From assembly GCA_963794385.1 (NCBI GenBank), contig CAWCDT010000021.1, positions 1 to 52,349 on the forward strand: DNA of 52,349 nt, written 5' to 3'. Shown here in pieces: positions 1 through 6,682 of the stretch. Position numbers and translations under genes: made by a program. Positions within the stretch are counted from its first letter, which is position 1; the number at the start of each line of letters is the position of its first letter. The notes beneath the pieces were generated by a model that saw only the letters and a list, made by a program, of their open reading frames with translations, did no database searches and was not told where the DNA came from. Source of the stretch: Gaiellasilicea sp963794385 (GTDB taxonomy: Bacteria > Actinomycetota > Thermoleophilia > Gaiellales > Gaiellaceae).

Positions 1-137
1 CTCGTAGCGCACGCACGGCGGCGGCTACTCCATCTCGACACCACGCCGTAACCGCGACGCGACGTGTGTGCTTCATAGGCTCGCCGGCGACCGACCAACA
101 CGGGCACTGCCGCCCGCATCCCCGAGGAGGGATCCAC

Positions 138-1236
138 ATGAAGACACCGAGTCTGAGGCTCGTGCTTCTGCCTGCGCTCTTCGCCGTCGTCGTCGCCTCG
201 TTCGCCACTGTCGGCCTGGCGGGAGAGTCCGAGAAGCCGTTGCGGGGTGAGCCGATCGTGATCGCGCATCGCGGTGCGAGCGGCTATCGGCCCGAGCACA
301 CGCTCGAGGCGTACAAGCTGGCAATCGACATGGGTGCCGACTACATCGAGCCCGACCTCGTCTCGACGAAGGACGGCGTACTCGTCGCCCGTCACGAGAA
401 CGAGATCTCCGGCGACGACCGATGTCGCGCCGCGCCGGAGTTCGCCGCCGCTTCACGACCAAGACGATCGACGGCGACGCGGTCAGCGGCTGGTTCACCG
501 AGGACTTCACGCTCGCCGAGCTGAAGACGCTGCGCGCCAAGGAGCGCATCCCGGCGTCCGACCGACGAACGCCGCCTTCGACGGCCTCTACCAGGTGCCG
601 ACGCTGCAGGAAGTGATCGACCTCGCGAAGGCCGAGACGGCGTCGGGATCTACCCGGAGACGAAGCATCCGACGTACTTCGACTCGATCGGCCTCTCGCT
701 GGAGGAGCCGCTCGTGCGCGCTCTGCAGCGGCCGGCTGGGACCGGAAGAAGGCACCGGTCTTCATCCAGTCGTTCGAGGTCGCCAACCTCAAGGATCTCG
801 ACCGGATGACGACACGCCGCTGGTGCAGCTGATCAACGCGACCGGCAGGCCGTACGACTTCGTCGTCTCGGGAGATCCGCGGACCTACGCCGACCTCGCA
901 TCGCCGGCCGGGTCGAGGAGATCGCCCGCTACGCGGACGGCGTCGGCCCGAACACGGCCTGGATCGTGCCGACACCGGGGAACGTCGCGCAGCCGCCGAC
1001 GGACTTCGTCGCGAACGCCCACGCGACAAGCTCGTGGTCCATCCCTGGACGTTCCGACGAGAGAACAGCTTCCTGCCCGAGCAGTACCGCCAGGGGAACA
1101 CCGCGCATCCGACTATACCTGGGAGCCGCCGGCAACCTCGCCGGCTGGCTCGCAGCTGTTCTACCGCCTCGGTGTGGACGGAGCTCTTCACCGACAACAC
1201 GGACACCGGTGTCGCGGTGCGTGCGCAGGTCTTTGA
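138..1236 (+). pseudogene. glycerophosphodiester phosphodiesterase (GlpQ-like), many frame breaks
   Basis: This is a secreted GDPD-family enzyme, which hydrolyses glycerophosphodiesters to glycerol-3-phosphate and an alcohol. A GAGGAGG ribosome site at 124-130 precedes ATG 138, and a signal peptide follows. The family start motif VIAHRGASGYRPEHT and then YIEPDL are clear. Downstream pieces appear in changing frames: GWFTEDFTLAELKTLRAKE (about 490-545), GLYQVPTLQEVIDLAK (about 580-630), APVFIQSFEVANLKDL (about 755-800), and LFTDNTDTGVAVRAQ near 1180-1230. The frame order 3-2-1-3-2-1-3-2-1 is what a series of one-base losses would give. Pieces from both ends of the family fold are present, so the gene may be intact in the cell and badly sequenced. 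GDPDs are often in Pho regulons, but no PHO box is visible in the 137 bases upstream. The exact stop is uncertain. Confidence 0.75.
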
Positions 1237-1294
1237 CCGAGGGGGTCGGACGACGACTGACCGCGCCGGAGGCGAAACCGATCATCCGGCCCTT

Positions 1295-1822
1295 TCACCG
1301 CCGCCGCTCGTAGCGAAGGCGCACGCCGTCCTCGCCGAAGCGCTCCAGTTCGGCCAGCGTGAAGCGACGGAGCGGGAACTCGCCGTCCGCGAGCGTGGGG
1401 CCGCGGCCGACGAGGGTCGGGGCGACCGTCAGGATCAGCTCGTCGACGAGGTCGGCGGCGAGGAGCTGACCCGCCAGGTCGCCGCCGCCGACGAGCCACG
1501 TCCGCTGCAGGCCCCGGGCCTCGATCATCCGCACCAGCTCGGCCGGGTCGCCGGCGAACGGCTCGACCGCGTCGGTGCCGGCCAGCTCGGCCAGTCGCTC
1601 GGCGTGCGTGACGATCCATGTCGGCGTGTCGCCGTAGGGCCACGAGCCGTGCTGGACGAGGAAGTCCCAGGTCCGCGCGCCCATGATCAGCGAGTCGACG
1701 CCGGCGACGAAGTTCTCGTAGTCGCGCTCCGGCCCGCCCGCGAGCGTCTTCAGGAACGCCAGGTCGTGATCGAGGCCGGCGATCCGGCCGTCGAGGCTCA
1801 GCGCGGCGTAGTAGACGATCAC
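1295..1822 (-). CDS. dihydrofolate reductase-like protein (RibD C-terminal domain family)
   Basis: About 175 residues, matching stand-alone RibD_C/DfrA-like NADPH-dependent reductases. The N-terminus VIVYYAALSLDGRIAG is the typical first strand and substrate loop. Further in come SLIMGARTWDFL and the nucleotide-binding stretch TWLVGGGDLAGQLL, then the C-terminal LTVAPTLVGRG. I chose GTG 1822 because homology begins exactly there; upstream in-frame codons are antisense to the divergent gene that starts at 1844. Such stand-alone proteins are usually annotated as dihydrofolate reductase family. Their physiological substrate is generally unknown, and nothing nearby points to riboflavin or folate synthesis. 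Confidence 0.8.
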   Translation of the reverse strand: MIVYYAALSLDGRIAGLDHDLAFLKTLAGGPERDYENFVAGVDSLIMGARTWDFLVQHGSWPYGDTPTWIVTHAERLAELAGTDAVEPFAGDPAELVRMIEARGLQRTWLVGGGDLAGQLLAADLVDELILTVAPTLVGRGPTLADGEFPLRRFTLAELERFGEDGVRLRYERRR

Positions 1823-1843
1823 GACAGGCGTACGATTCCAGAC

Positions 1844-2164
1844 ATGAGCGAGCTCGAGAAGCTGCTCGCGACGCGGCCGGACGCCCGCGTCGCCGTGCTC
1901 GGCCAGGCGGCCGTCGTCTCGAAGTTCGTGGCCGAGACCGAGCGGAACCTGAACGCCGGCTTCGCGGAGGCGGAGCGCGCCGGGCCGATTCTCTTCGTCG
2001 ACGAGGCGGACGGGCTCTTCGGCAAGCGGACCGAGATCGAGCAGCACGACGGGCCGGTCGTGATCGGCGCGCGCTCGCTGCAGTCGATTCCCGATGAGCT
2101 GCGGACCGGGCTCGTCGTCGTCAAGGCGCCGCGGCTTCCCTGGTGGCGGCGGCTCATCCTGTGA
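1844..2164 (+). CDS. orphan half-AAA ATPase fragment (Walker B only)
   Basis: A 106-residue protein from ATG 1844. Its middle, ETERNLNAGFAEAERAG followed by ILFVDEADGLFGKRTEI, is a clear AAA+ Walker B region with the preceding helix. The family normally has a Walker A P-loop about 60 residues earlier; here only about 30 residues precede and none contains a P-loop. The C-terminus is short and Trp/Arg-rich, and the sensor 1, sensor 2 and arginine-finger regions are not recognisable. It could be a decayed remnant or a small regulatory partner that assembles with a complete AAA protein. It is divergent from the reductase, 21 bp away. Its stop TGA overlaps the GTG start of the next gene (GTGA at 2161-2164), so the two are probably co-transcribed. 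Confidence 0.6.
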   Translation: MSELEKLLATRPDARVAVLGQAAVVSKFVAETERNLNAGFAEAERAGPILFVDEADGLFGKRTEIEQHDGPVVIGARSLQSIPDELRTGLVVVKAPRLPWWRRLIL

Positions 2165-3003
2165 GCGTGCGCTGGCGCATCGTCTGCATCTGCACGATCA
2201 GGCCGATCGCCGACACCCTGGTCGAGGGGTTGCGCGACCTCGGCCACGAGCCCGTCGCGATTCTCGCGCCGCGTCGCGGTGAGGAGCGCCCGCCCGAGCT
2301 CGAGCTCACGGACGCAACCGCCCCCGCCGGGCTCGATCTCCTCTTCGTCCGCGACAAGCACGCGATCGAGCCACTCCTGCGCGCCTACGAGCCCGATCTG
2401 GTCCTCTGCTGGGGCTTTCCGTGGAAGATCCCCCTGGCCGCACTCGAGGTGCCGCGGCTCGGATCCGTCAACCATCACCCCGCGTTCCTGCCACGACACC
2501 GCGGCCCGATCCCGCTGGCGTGGGCGCTCCGCGACGGCGACGAGGCCTGGGGCAGCACCTGGCACTACATGGACGCCGACCTGGACACCGGCAACCTGCT
2601 CGCGCAGACCAGCGTGCCGATCGAGGACGACGACGTCGACATCGCCGAGTTCGGGCCGCGGCTCGCGGCCGCCGGTGTGAACCTCCTGCCCCGCGTCTTC
2701 GAGCGCGTCGCCGCGGGCGATCCCGGCGATCCACAGCCGGTCGAAGGGGCTACCTGGGCCGGGCACTTCGAGGACGACGACTACGTCCGCGTCGACTGGT
2801 CGCAGCCGGCCCGACAGATCCACGACCAGGTGCGCGCCTGGCATCTGACCTTCGGCTTCTCCGGCCTGCGAGCGCCGGTGGCGGAACTGGACGGCGAGGA
2901 GGTCGTGCTGCTGCAGACGCGGCTGACCGACCCCGGCGGCGACGCGAAGCGCGTGGAGTGCGGCGACGGCCCGATCTGGGTCGTCTCCTCCGAGCCGGCT
3001 TAA
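2161..3003 (+). CDS. formyltransferase family protein (methionyl-tRNA formyltransferase-like)
   Basis: About 280 residues starting at GTG 2161, which overlaps the previous stop. The formyltransferase signature is present: SVNHHPAFLPRHRGPIPLAW holds the catalytic Asn and His of the family, and WHYMDADLDTGNLLAQ holds the catalytic Asp. The C-terminal part, DYVRVDWSQPARQIHDQVRA, resembles the Fmt C-terminal domain linker, with an OB-like domain after it. These features place it in the family that transfers formyl from 10-formyl-tetrahydrofolate. The housekeeping fmt gene normally sits with def or sun, which are absent here. This copy is more likely a paralogue that formylates another amine, such as a sugar amine or a peptide start. 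Substrate unknown. Confidence 0.75.
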   Translation: MSVRWRIVCICTIRPIADTLVEGLRDLGHEPVAILAPRRGEERPPELELTDATAPAGLDLLFVRDKHAIEPLLRAYEPDLVLCWGFPWKIPLAALEVPRLGSVNHHPAFLPRHRGPIPLAWALRDGDEAWGSTWHYMDADLDTGNLLAQTSVPIEDDDVDIAEFGPRLAAAGVNLLPRVFERVAAGDPGDPQPVEGATWAGHFEDDDYVRVDWSQPARQIHDQVRAWHLTFGFSGLRAPVAELDGEEVVLLQTRLTDPGGDAKRVECGDGPIWVVSSEPA

Positions 3004-3012
3004 GACTCGAAA

Positions 3013-3048
3013 TCGTCCTCCAGGACGACGGAAATCGTCCGCGGGACG
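3013..3048. promoter_or_regulatory. two tandem palindromes 22 bp apart (candidate operator)
   Basis: TCGTCC-TCCA-GGACGA occupies 3013-3028 and CGTCC-GCG-GGACG occupies 3036-3048. Both are preceded by the same GAAATCGTCC context (3009-3018 and 3031-3040), giving an exact 22-bp period, two helical turns. The pair lies just after the formyltransferase stop and about 60 bp before the small ORF at 3111. The phasing suggests cooperative binding by a dimeric repressor or activator. The binding protein is unknown. Confidence 0.5.
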
Positions 3049-3110
3049 TAGTGGGTCGCCCTCTACCGTCGACCTATGTGCGTCTCGCTGGCGCTCTGCG
3101 AGGAGGTGTG

Positions 3111-3242
3111 ATGCTGACCTACGGACATCTGAGAGAGCTTCGCCGGCAGCCCGATCGTCGCCCGCGCGCCGCCCGACGGATCGCGCTCGCGGCTCGTGCC
3201 AGGGAGCGCGTCGAGCGTCGCGGCGTCAGGCGGAGCAGGTGA
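3111..3242 (+). CDS. small Arg-rich protein of unknown function
   Basis: A 43-residue ORF, MLTYGHLRELRRQPDRR at its start and about one-third arginine. AGGAGG at 3101-3106 sits four bases before ATG 3111, a strong ribosome site. An 11-codon ORF (3076-3111, MCVSLALCEEV) ends in a TGATG overlap with this start, so translation may be coupled. The tandem palindromes at 3013-3048 lie upstream. No family recognised. The coding case rests on the ribosome site and upstream operator-like DNA. In this GC-rich DNA a short open frame is weak evidence by itself. Confidence 0.4.
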   Translation: MLTYGHLRELRRQPDRRPRAARRIALAARARERVERRGVRRSR

Positions 3243-3256
3243 TCCGCGCCGACAAA

Positions 3257-3284
3257 GGGCCGGAGGCATCACTGCCTCCGGCCC
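3257..3284 (-). terminator. intrinsic terminator-like hairpin downstream of the RTX gene
   Basis: A perfect 12-bp stem, GGGCCGGAGGCA (3257-3268), with loop TCAC and TGCCTCCGGCCC (3273-3284). Read on the minus strand it is followed by TTTGTC, a short T run, about 60 bp after the stop of the gene at 3342-3911. It could also stop plus-strand transcription from the small ORF ending at 3242. Confidence 0.7.
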
Positions 3285-3341
3285 GGTCGGTGCTGTAGCT
3301 CCCGGAAGGGCCCCCTGTGGGCTCCCGAGAGTTCTGTCGGC

Positions 3342-3911
3342 TCAGTCGTCGCCGCCGTTGCCGCGCGCGACGGTGACCACTTTCACGATCTCGCAGTTGA
3401 CGTGGACGTCCTGCTCCTTCGCGTTCAGCCAGACGGTGTCGTTCCCGGGGCCGCAGTCGATCTGGTCGACCTGCCGGTCGCGGGCGAGCGCATGCAGGAT
3501 GTCGTCGCCGTCGCCGCCGAACTGACGGTCGGCACCGCGGCCCGGCCACATCCGGTCGCTGTCGGGGCCACCGTCGAGCACGTCGTCGCCGGGCCGGCCG
3601 CGGAGCACGTCGTTGCCGGTCCCGCCGCCGAGCGTGTCGTTGTCCGCGCCGCCCCAGAGGCGGTCGTTGCCACCGTCGCCGTTGACGGTGTCGTTGCCCT
3701 TCATGCCGTGGGCGCGGTCGTTGCCTTCGCCGGCGTTGATCGTGTCGTTGCCGCCACGGCCGAAGATCACGTCCTTGCCGGCCGTGCCGGTGAGCGTGTC
3801 GTCCATGTGCGTGCCTTTGATCACGACGACCGCATGGGCCAGGGCGGCGCCGGTGACGACGAGGGCGGCCAGTGCGGCCACCGCGCCGATCGAGTACTTG
3901 ACCTTCTTCAT
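3342..3911 (-). CDS. secreted RTX-type (hemolysin-type) calcium-binding repeat protein
   Basis: 189 residues from ATG 3911, chosen because GGAGG lies about seven bases upstream and a Sec signal peptide (MKKVKYSIGAVAALAALVV) begins there. Residues about 30-140 consist of GGxGxDxxx nonapeptides, for example GRGGNDTINAGEGNDRAHG and GGTGNDVLRGRPGDDVLDGG, which fold as a calcium-filled beta-roll. The C-terminal part, DQIDCGPGNDTVWLNAKEQD, has the end motif common in small actinobacterial RTX proteins and carries a possible disulphide pair (DCGPG and VNCEIV). It is exported by Sec rather than type I secretion, since a cleavable signal is present and no HlyB/D genes are near. The 11-bp direct repeats at 3984-4001 may control it. 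Confidence 0.85.
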   Translation of the reverse strand: MKKVKYSIGAVAALAALVVTGAALAHAVVVIKGTHMDDTLTGTAGKDVIFGRGGNDTINAGEGNDRAHGMKGNDTVNGDGGNDRLWGGADNDTLGGGTGNDVLRGRPGDDVLDGGPDSDRMWPGRGADRQFGGDGDDILHALARDRQVDQIDCGPGNDTVWLNAKEQDVHVNCEIVKVVTVARGNGGDD

Positions 3912-3983
3912 GAAATCCTCCAGTTCGGGCGATGCTGACGTCGTCATCCTTTCCACCCCCCGTCAGCCCACCGTTCGCCGAAC

Positions 3984-4001
3984 GTAAAACCGGCGTAAAA
4001 C
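3984..4001 (-). promoter_or_regulatory. 11-bp-spaced direct repeats upstream of the RTX gene
   Basis: GTAAAAC at 3984-3990 and again at 3995-4001; on the minus strand GTTTTACGCCG then GTTTTACGTTC. An 11-bp direct repeat is the usual binding mode of OmpR-type regulators. A similar TTTTACACGG direct repeat lies at 6661-6682, in front of the operon that encodes the neighbouring OmpR-type regulator. That regulator is therefore the natural candidate. Confidence 0.45.
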
Positions 4002-4004
4002 GGC

Positions 4005-4173
4005 CTAGATGGTTGATCGGTAATTGGCGTGCTCGCGGGGGCGATCCAGACCAAGCAGGGGGCCGCACTCGGCCGCAGCCAAGGCTGGTTGCCTTGGCAA
4101 GGCCGAGGGTGGCTCCCGGCGCAGTGTCTGGGTCGTCATCCGGGAGTGCGGTAATTGCCGATCAATCATCTAG
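4005..4173 (+). repeat. 169-bp foldback element (MITE-like or structured RNA)
   Basis: The two ends are inverted copies: the left arm begins CTAGATGGTTGATCGGTAAT (4005) and the right arm, read in reverse complement from 4173, begins CTAGATGATTGATCGGCAAT. Complementarity continues inwards through CCAGAC and CTCGGCC to a terminal hairpin GCCAAGG-CTGGTTG-CCTTGGC (about 4079-4099). Five of the first seven arm differences are G-to-A or T-to-C changes that become G-U pairs in a plus-strand RNA and mismatches in a minus-strand RNA. The element lies two bases beyond the kinase stop. No ORF is recognised within it. It could be a miniature inverted-repeat element, a long terminator, or a small RNA. Confidence 0.7.
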
Positions 4174-4175
4174 GG

Positions 4176-5524
4176 CTAGACCGGGACCGGTGGAGAGATC
4201 GGGGCGGTGGAGCGCGGCAACCGCACGGTGAAGACGGTCAGCCGGCCCGGCGTGCTCGCGACCTCGACCGAGCCGTCCATGCCTTCGGCGAGCGCCTTCA
4301 CGATCGCGAGGCCGAGACCGGTGCCCACCGGCCGCTCGCGACCGTAGCGCGAGTAGAGGTAGAAGCGCTCGAACGCCCGCTCGAGCTCGTCCGCCTGCAG
4401 GCCGGGCCCGGTGTCTTCGACGCGGATTTCACCTGGTGCGGCGACGACCCGCACCGAGCCGCCGGGCGGCGTCATCCGCAGCGCGTTCTCGACGAGGTTC
4501 GAGACGATCTGAAGCGTCCGGTCGGCGTCCGCGAGCGCCGGCGCCGATTCGGGCGCGTCGACCTCCAGCGTGACGCCGAAGTCGCGTGCCTGCGCCTCGT
4601 AGCGGCGGAGCGCCTCGCGCGCGACGGCGGCCAGGTCGACCGGCTCACGGCGGACGCTGAACTCGGCCTTGCGCATCCGGGCGAGGTCGAGCAGGTCGCC
4701 GACGAGCCGCTCGAGCCGTTTCGCCTCCGCCACGATCGTGGCGGCCGCCTCGTCCGTGGGCAGCGCGCCGTCCTGGAGTCCTTCGGCGTAGCCCCGGATG
4801 GCGGTGAGCGGCGTCTTCAGCTCGTGGCTGACCGAGAGCAGGAAGGCCCGCTCCGCCTCGCGGGCCTTCGCGAGCTGGACTGCGACCTCGTTGAAGCTCT
4901 CGGCCAGGAGCGCGAGCTCGCGCGGGCCCTCGACCGGAACGAGCGCCGGCTCCGCGGACGAGCCGGCGAGGCCGCGCGTCGCCTCGGCGACCCGCCGCAC
5001 GGGGCGGGCGATCGCCCGTGCGAGCAGGAACGCGATCAAGCCGGCTAGGGCGGCGGTCGCCGCGGCCGCGAAGAGGAGTCCATAGAAGTGCGGCCGCCAG
5101 GCGGAGTTCGTCGAGCTCGCGGGCCGCAGCAGCATGAAGCCCTTGCCGCGCACGAGCCGCGCCGCGTAGAGGTAGCGGGTGCCGTCGGTGTCGAGCGTGC
5201 CGTCGAGCTTCGCGCCGCGGCGGAGCTTCGCGGCCTGCTCCGGCGGCAGCAGGTCGACGGAGCCGTCGAGCGGCACCTGGATCACCCGCTCGTCCTGGCG
5301 GTCGAGGAACTCCTGCAGCGAGGCGAGGCGAGAGAAGGGGAGGAGCGCGTTCCGCTCGCGCTCGACGAGCAGGTCGAACTGCGCCGAGACGTCCCGGAGG
5401 GTGTTGCGCTCGACCGCACGCCGGGTCGCGAGGGCGGCGATGGCGAGCGCGAGCGCGAGCGAGAGCAGGGCGACGAGCGCGATCGCGGCGAAGAGCCGCG
5501 CCCGCAGCGAGGGGGCCGGCTCAC
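4176..5524 (-). CDS. membrane sensor histidine kinase (HAMP, HisKA, HATPase)
   Basis: Two-component sensor of about 449 residues. An N-terminal transmembrane segment (SLRARLFAAIALVALLSLAL) precedes a short extracytoplasmic region. A second membrane segment (near 5000-5060), a HAMP-like linker, the H-box SVSHELKTPLTAIRGYAEGL, N-box NLVENALR, DTGPGL and GTGLGLAIVKALAEGM follow. The natural start, GTG 5522-5524 overlapping the regulator stop as GTGA, is one frame off from the kinase. A single extra base in the run of five G at 5511-5515 would join them, so a one-base homopolymer loss is likely. It is the last gene of a three-gene operon with the OmpR-type regulator. Signal unknown; the upstream membrane-anchored protein may supply it. 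Confidence 0.88.
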
Positions 5525-6228
5525 GGCCGGACGGCCTTGTAGCCGGCCCCCCGCAGCGTCCGGATCGCGTCCGGCCGGCCGAGCTTGCGGCGCAGCTGGG
5601 CGACGTGGACGTCGACCGTGCGCGTCCCGCCCGCGTAGCTCATTCCCCAGACGCGGTCGAGCAGCTGGTCGCGCGAGACGACGATGCCGGTGTTCTCGAG
5701 CAGGTAGGCGAGCAGGTCGAACTCCTTGCCGGTCAGCTCGACGGGCTCACCGGCGACGGTGACCTCGCGCGCCTGCGGGTCGACGACGACGTCGCCGAGC
5801 TCGAGCAGGCCGGCGTGGGGTGTCGGCTCGGCTCGCCGCAGCAGCGCCTTCACGCGGGCGGCGAGCTCGCGCGGCGAGAACGGCTTCGTCACGTAGTCGT
5901 CGGCGCCGAGCTCGAAGCCGGCGACGCGGTCGGCTTCCTCGTCCCGCGCGGTGAGCATCAGGATCGGCACGGTCGAGTGCGCGCGGATGTTCTCGCAGAC
6001 CTGGAAGCCGTCCTTCCCCGGCAGCCCGACGTCGAGGATGACGAGACGCGGCCGTCCGTAACCGAGATGTGCGAGCGCCTCCTCCCCGGAGCGCGCCCAC
6101 TCGACGGCGTAGCCGCACTGCTCGAGATACGCGCATACCAGCGCGCCGATCGACTCCTCGTCCTCGACGAGCAGGAGCTCCGCCGGCCCGGCCGCGCCGT
6201 TCGACCCCGCCGAGGCCGCCGTGGTCAT
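5521..6228 (-). CDS. OmpR/PhoB-family response regulator
   Basis: 235 residues from ATG 6228. The receiver domain shows acidic residues in LLLVEDEES, phosphoacceptor Asp66 in LVILDVGLPGKDG, conserved Thr in LMLTARDEEAD and Lys in DDYVTKPFS. The C-terminal winged helix contains LTGKEFDLLAYLLENTG and RTVDVHVAQLRRKLG. It partners with the kinase encoded next. Its start overlaps the stop of the upstream membrane protein (ATGA at 6225-6228). Candidate binding sites are the 11-bp direct repeats at 6661-6682 (own operon) and 3984-4001 (RTX gene). Confidence 0.93.
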   Translation of the reverse strand: MTTAASAGSNGAAGPAELLLVEDEESIGALVCAYLEQCGYAVEWARSGEEALAHLGYGRPRLVILDVGLPGKDGFQVCENIRAHSTVPILMLTARDEEADRVAGFELGADDYVTKPFSPRELAARVKALLRRAEPTPHAGLLELGDVVVDPQAREVTVAGEPVELTGKEFDLLAYLLENTGIVVSRDQLLDRVWGMSYAGGTRTVDVHVAQLRRKLGRPDAIRTLRGAGYKAVRP

Positions 6229-6620
6229 CTGCCGCCGGCGCGAACCTCGATTGCGGGAGCGTCGCCGTCGCGGATGACGGTGACCGTCATCCCGCGCTTC
6301 AGGGCGCCGAGCGAGGTCGGATGGCCGCCCAGAGTCACCACGGCCGTCGGAGCGACGGCGATCGTGACGAGCGTGCCGTCGCGCTCCCGCAGCACGAGCG
6401 CGCCGGCCGGCTTGCCGCGCAGGGTGCCGCGGTCGATCCGATAGTCGTGGAGGACGCCGCCCTCCTGAATCAGCACCTCGGCGCGGACGAGCTTGGGGCC
6501 GAAGAAGTAGTTGCCGAGCTCCCGTGGCACGGCGAGGCCGGGTTGCGCCACGAGCAGCACAGCGTTCAGCGCGAGCAGCGCCACGACAACCCAGAGGGCC
6601 TTTGAACGCTTTCGCGTCAT
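6225..6620 (-). CDS. membrane-anchored extracytoplasmic protein of unknown function
   Basis: 131 residues. The N-terminus MTRKRSKALWVVVALLALN gives a positively charged end and one membrane segment, leaving about 105 residues outside. The outer part has short beta-rich stretches, including VRAEVLIQEGGVLHDYRIDR and RDGTLVTIAVAPTAVVTLGG, but I recognise no family. It is the first gene of an operon with the response regulator and kinase, and its stop overlaps the regulator start. It may be a sensory partner, or an output whose expression is tuned together with the pair. Confidence 0.7.
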   Translation of the reverse strand: MTRKRSKALWVVVALLALNAVLLVAQPGLAVPRELGNYFFGPKLVRAEVLIQEGGVLHDYRIDRGTLRGKPAGALVLRERDGTLVTIAVAPTAVVTLGGHPTSLGALKRGMTVTVIRDGDAPAIEVRAGGR

Positions 6621-6660
6621 GCGCGCATTGTGGCCACGGACCGTCAGCGTGTCGTGCCCT

Positions 6661-6682
6661 CCGTGTTAGGGCCGTGTAAAAC
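6661..6682 (-). promoter_or_regulatory. 11-bp-spaced direct repeats upstream of the two-component operon
   Basis: CCGTGTTAGGG at 6661-6671 and CCGTGTAAAAC at 6672-6682; on the minus strand GTTTTACACGG then CCCTAACACGG. The period is 11 bp. The site lies about 40-60 bp upstream of the first gene of the operon (start 6620) and overlaps the 3' end of the MFS gene. It resembles the repeats at 3984-4001, which suggests autoregulation by the OmpR-type regulator. Confidence 0.45.

Noticed and set aside
1..137. PHO box upstream of the glycerophosphodiesterase
   Set aside because: No pair of GTTCACC-like cores at 11-bp spacing could be found, although the enzyme class is often Pho-controlled.
2161..3003. 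Housekeeping methionyl-tRNA formyltransferase
   Set aside because: The fold and active site fit, but neighbours def, priA or rsmB are absent and the sequence is divergent, so I left the gene symbol empty.
4005..4173. Intact insertion sequence
   Set aside because: No transposase ORF fits within 169 bp and no clear target duplication flanks it beyond TAG/CTA trinucleotides.
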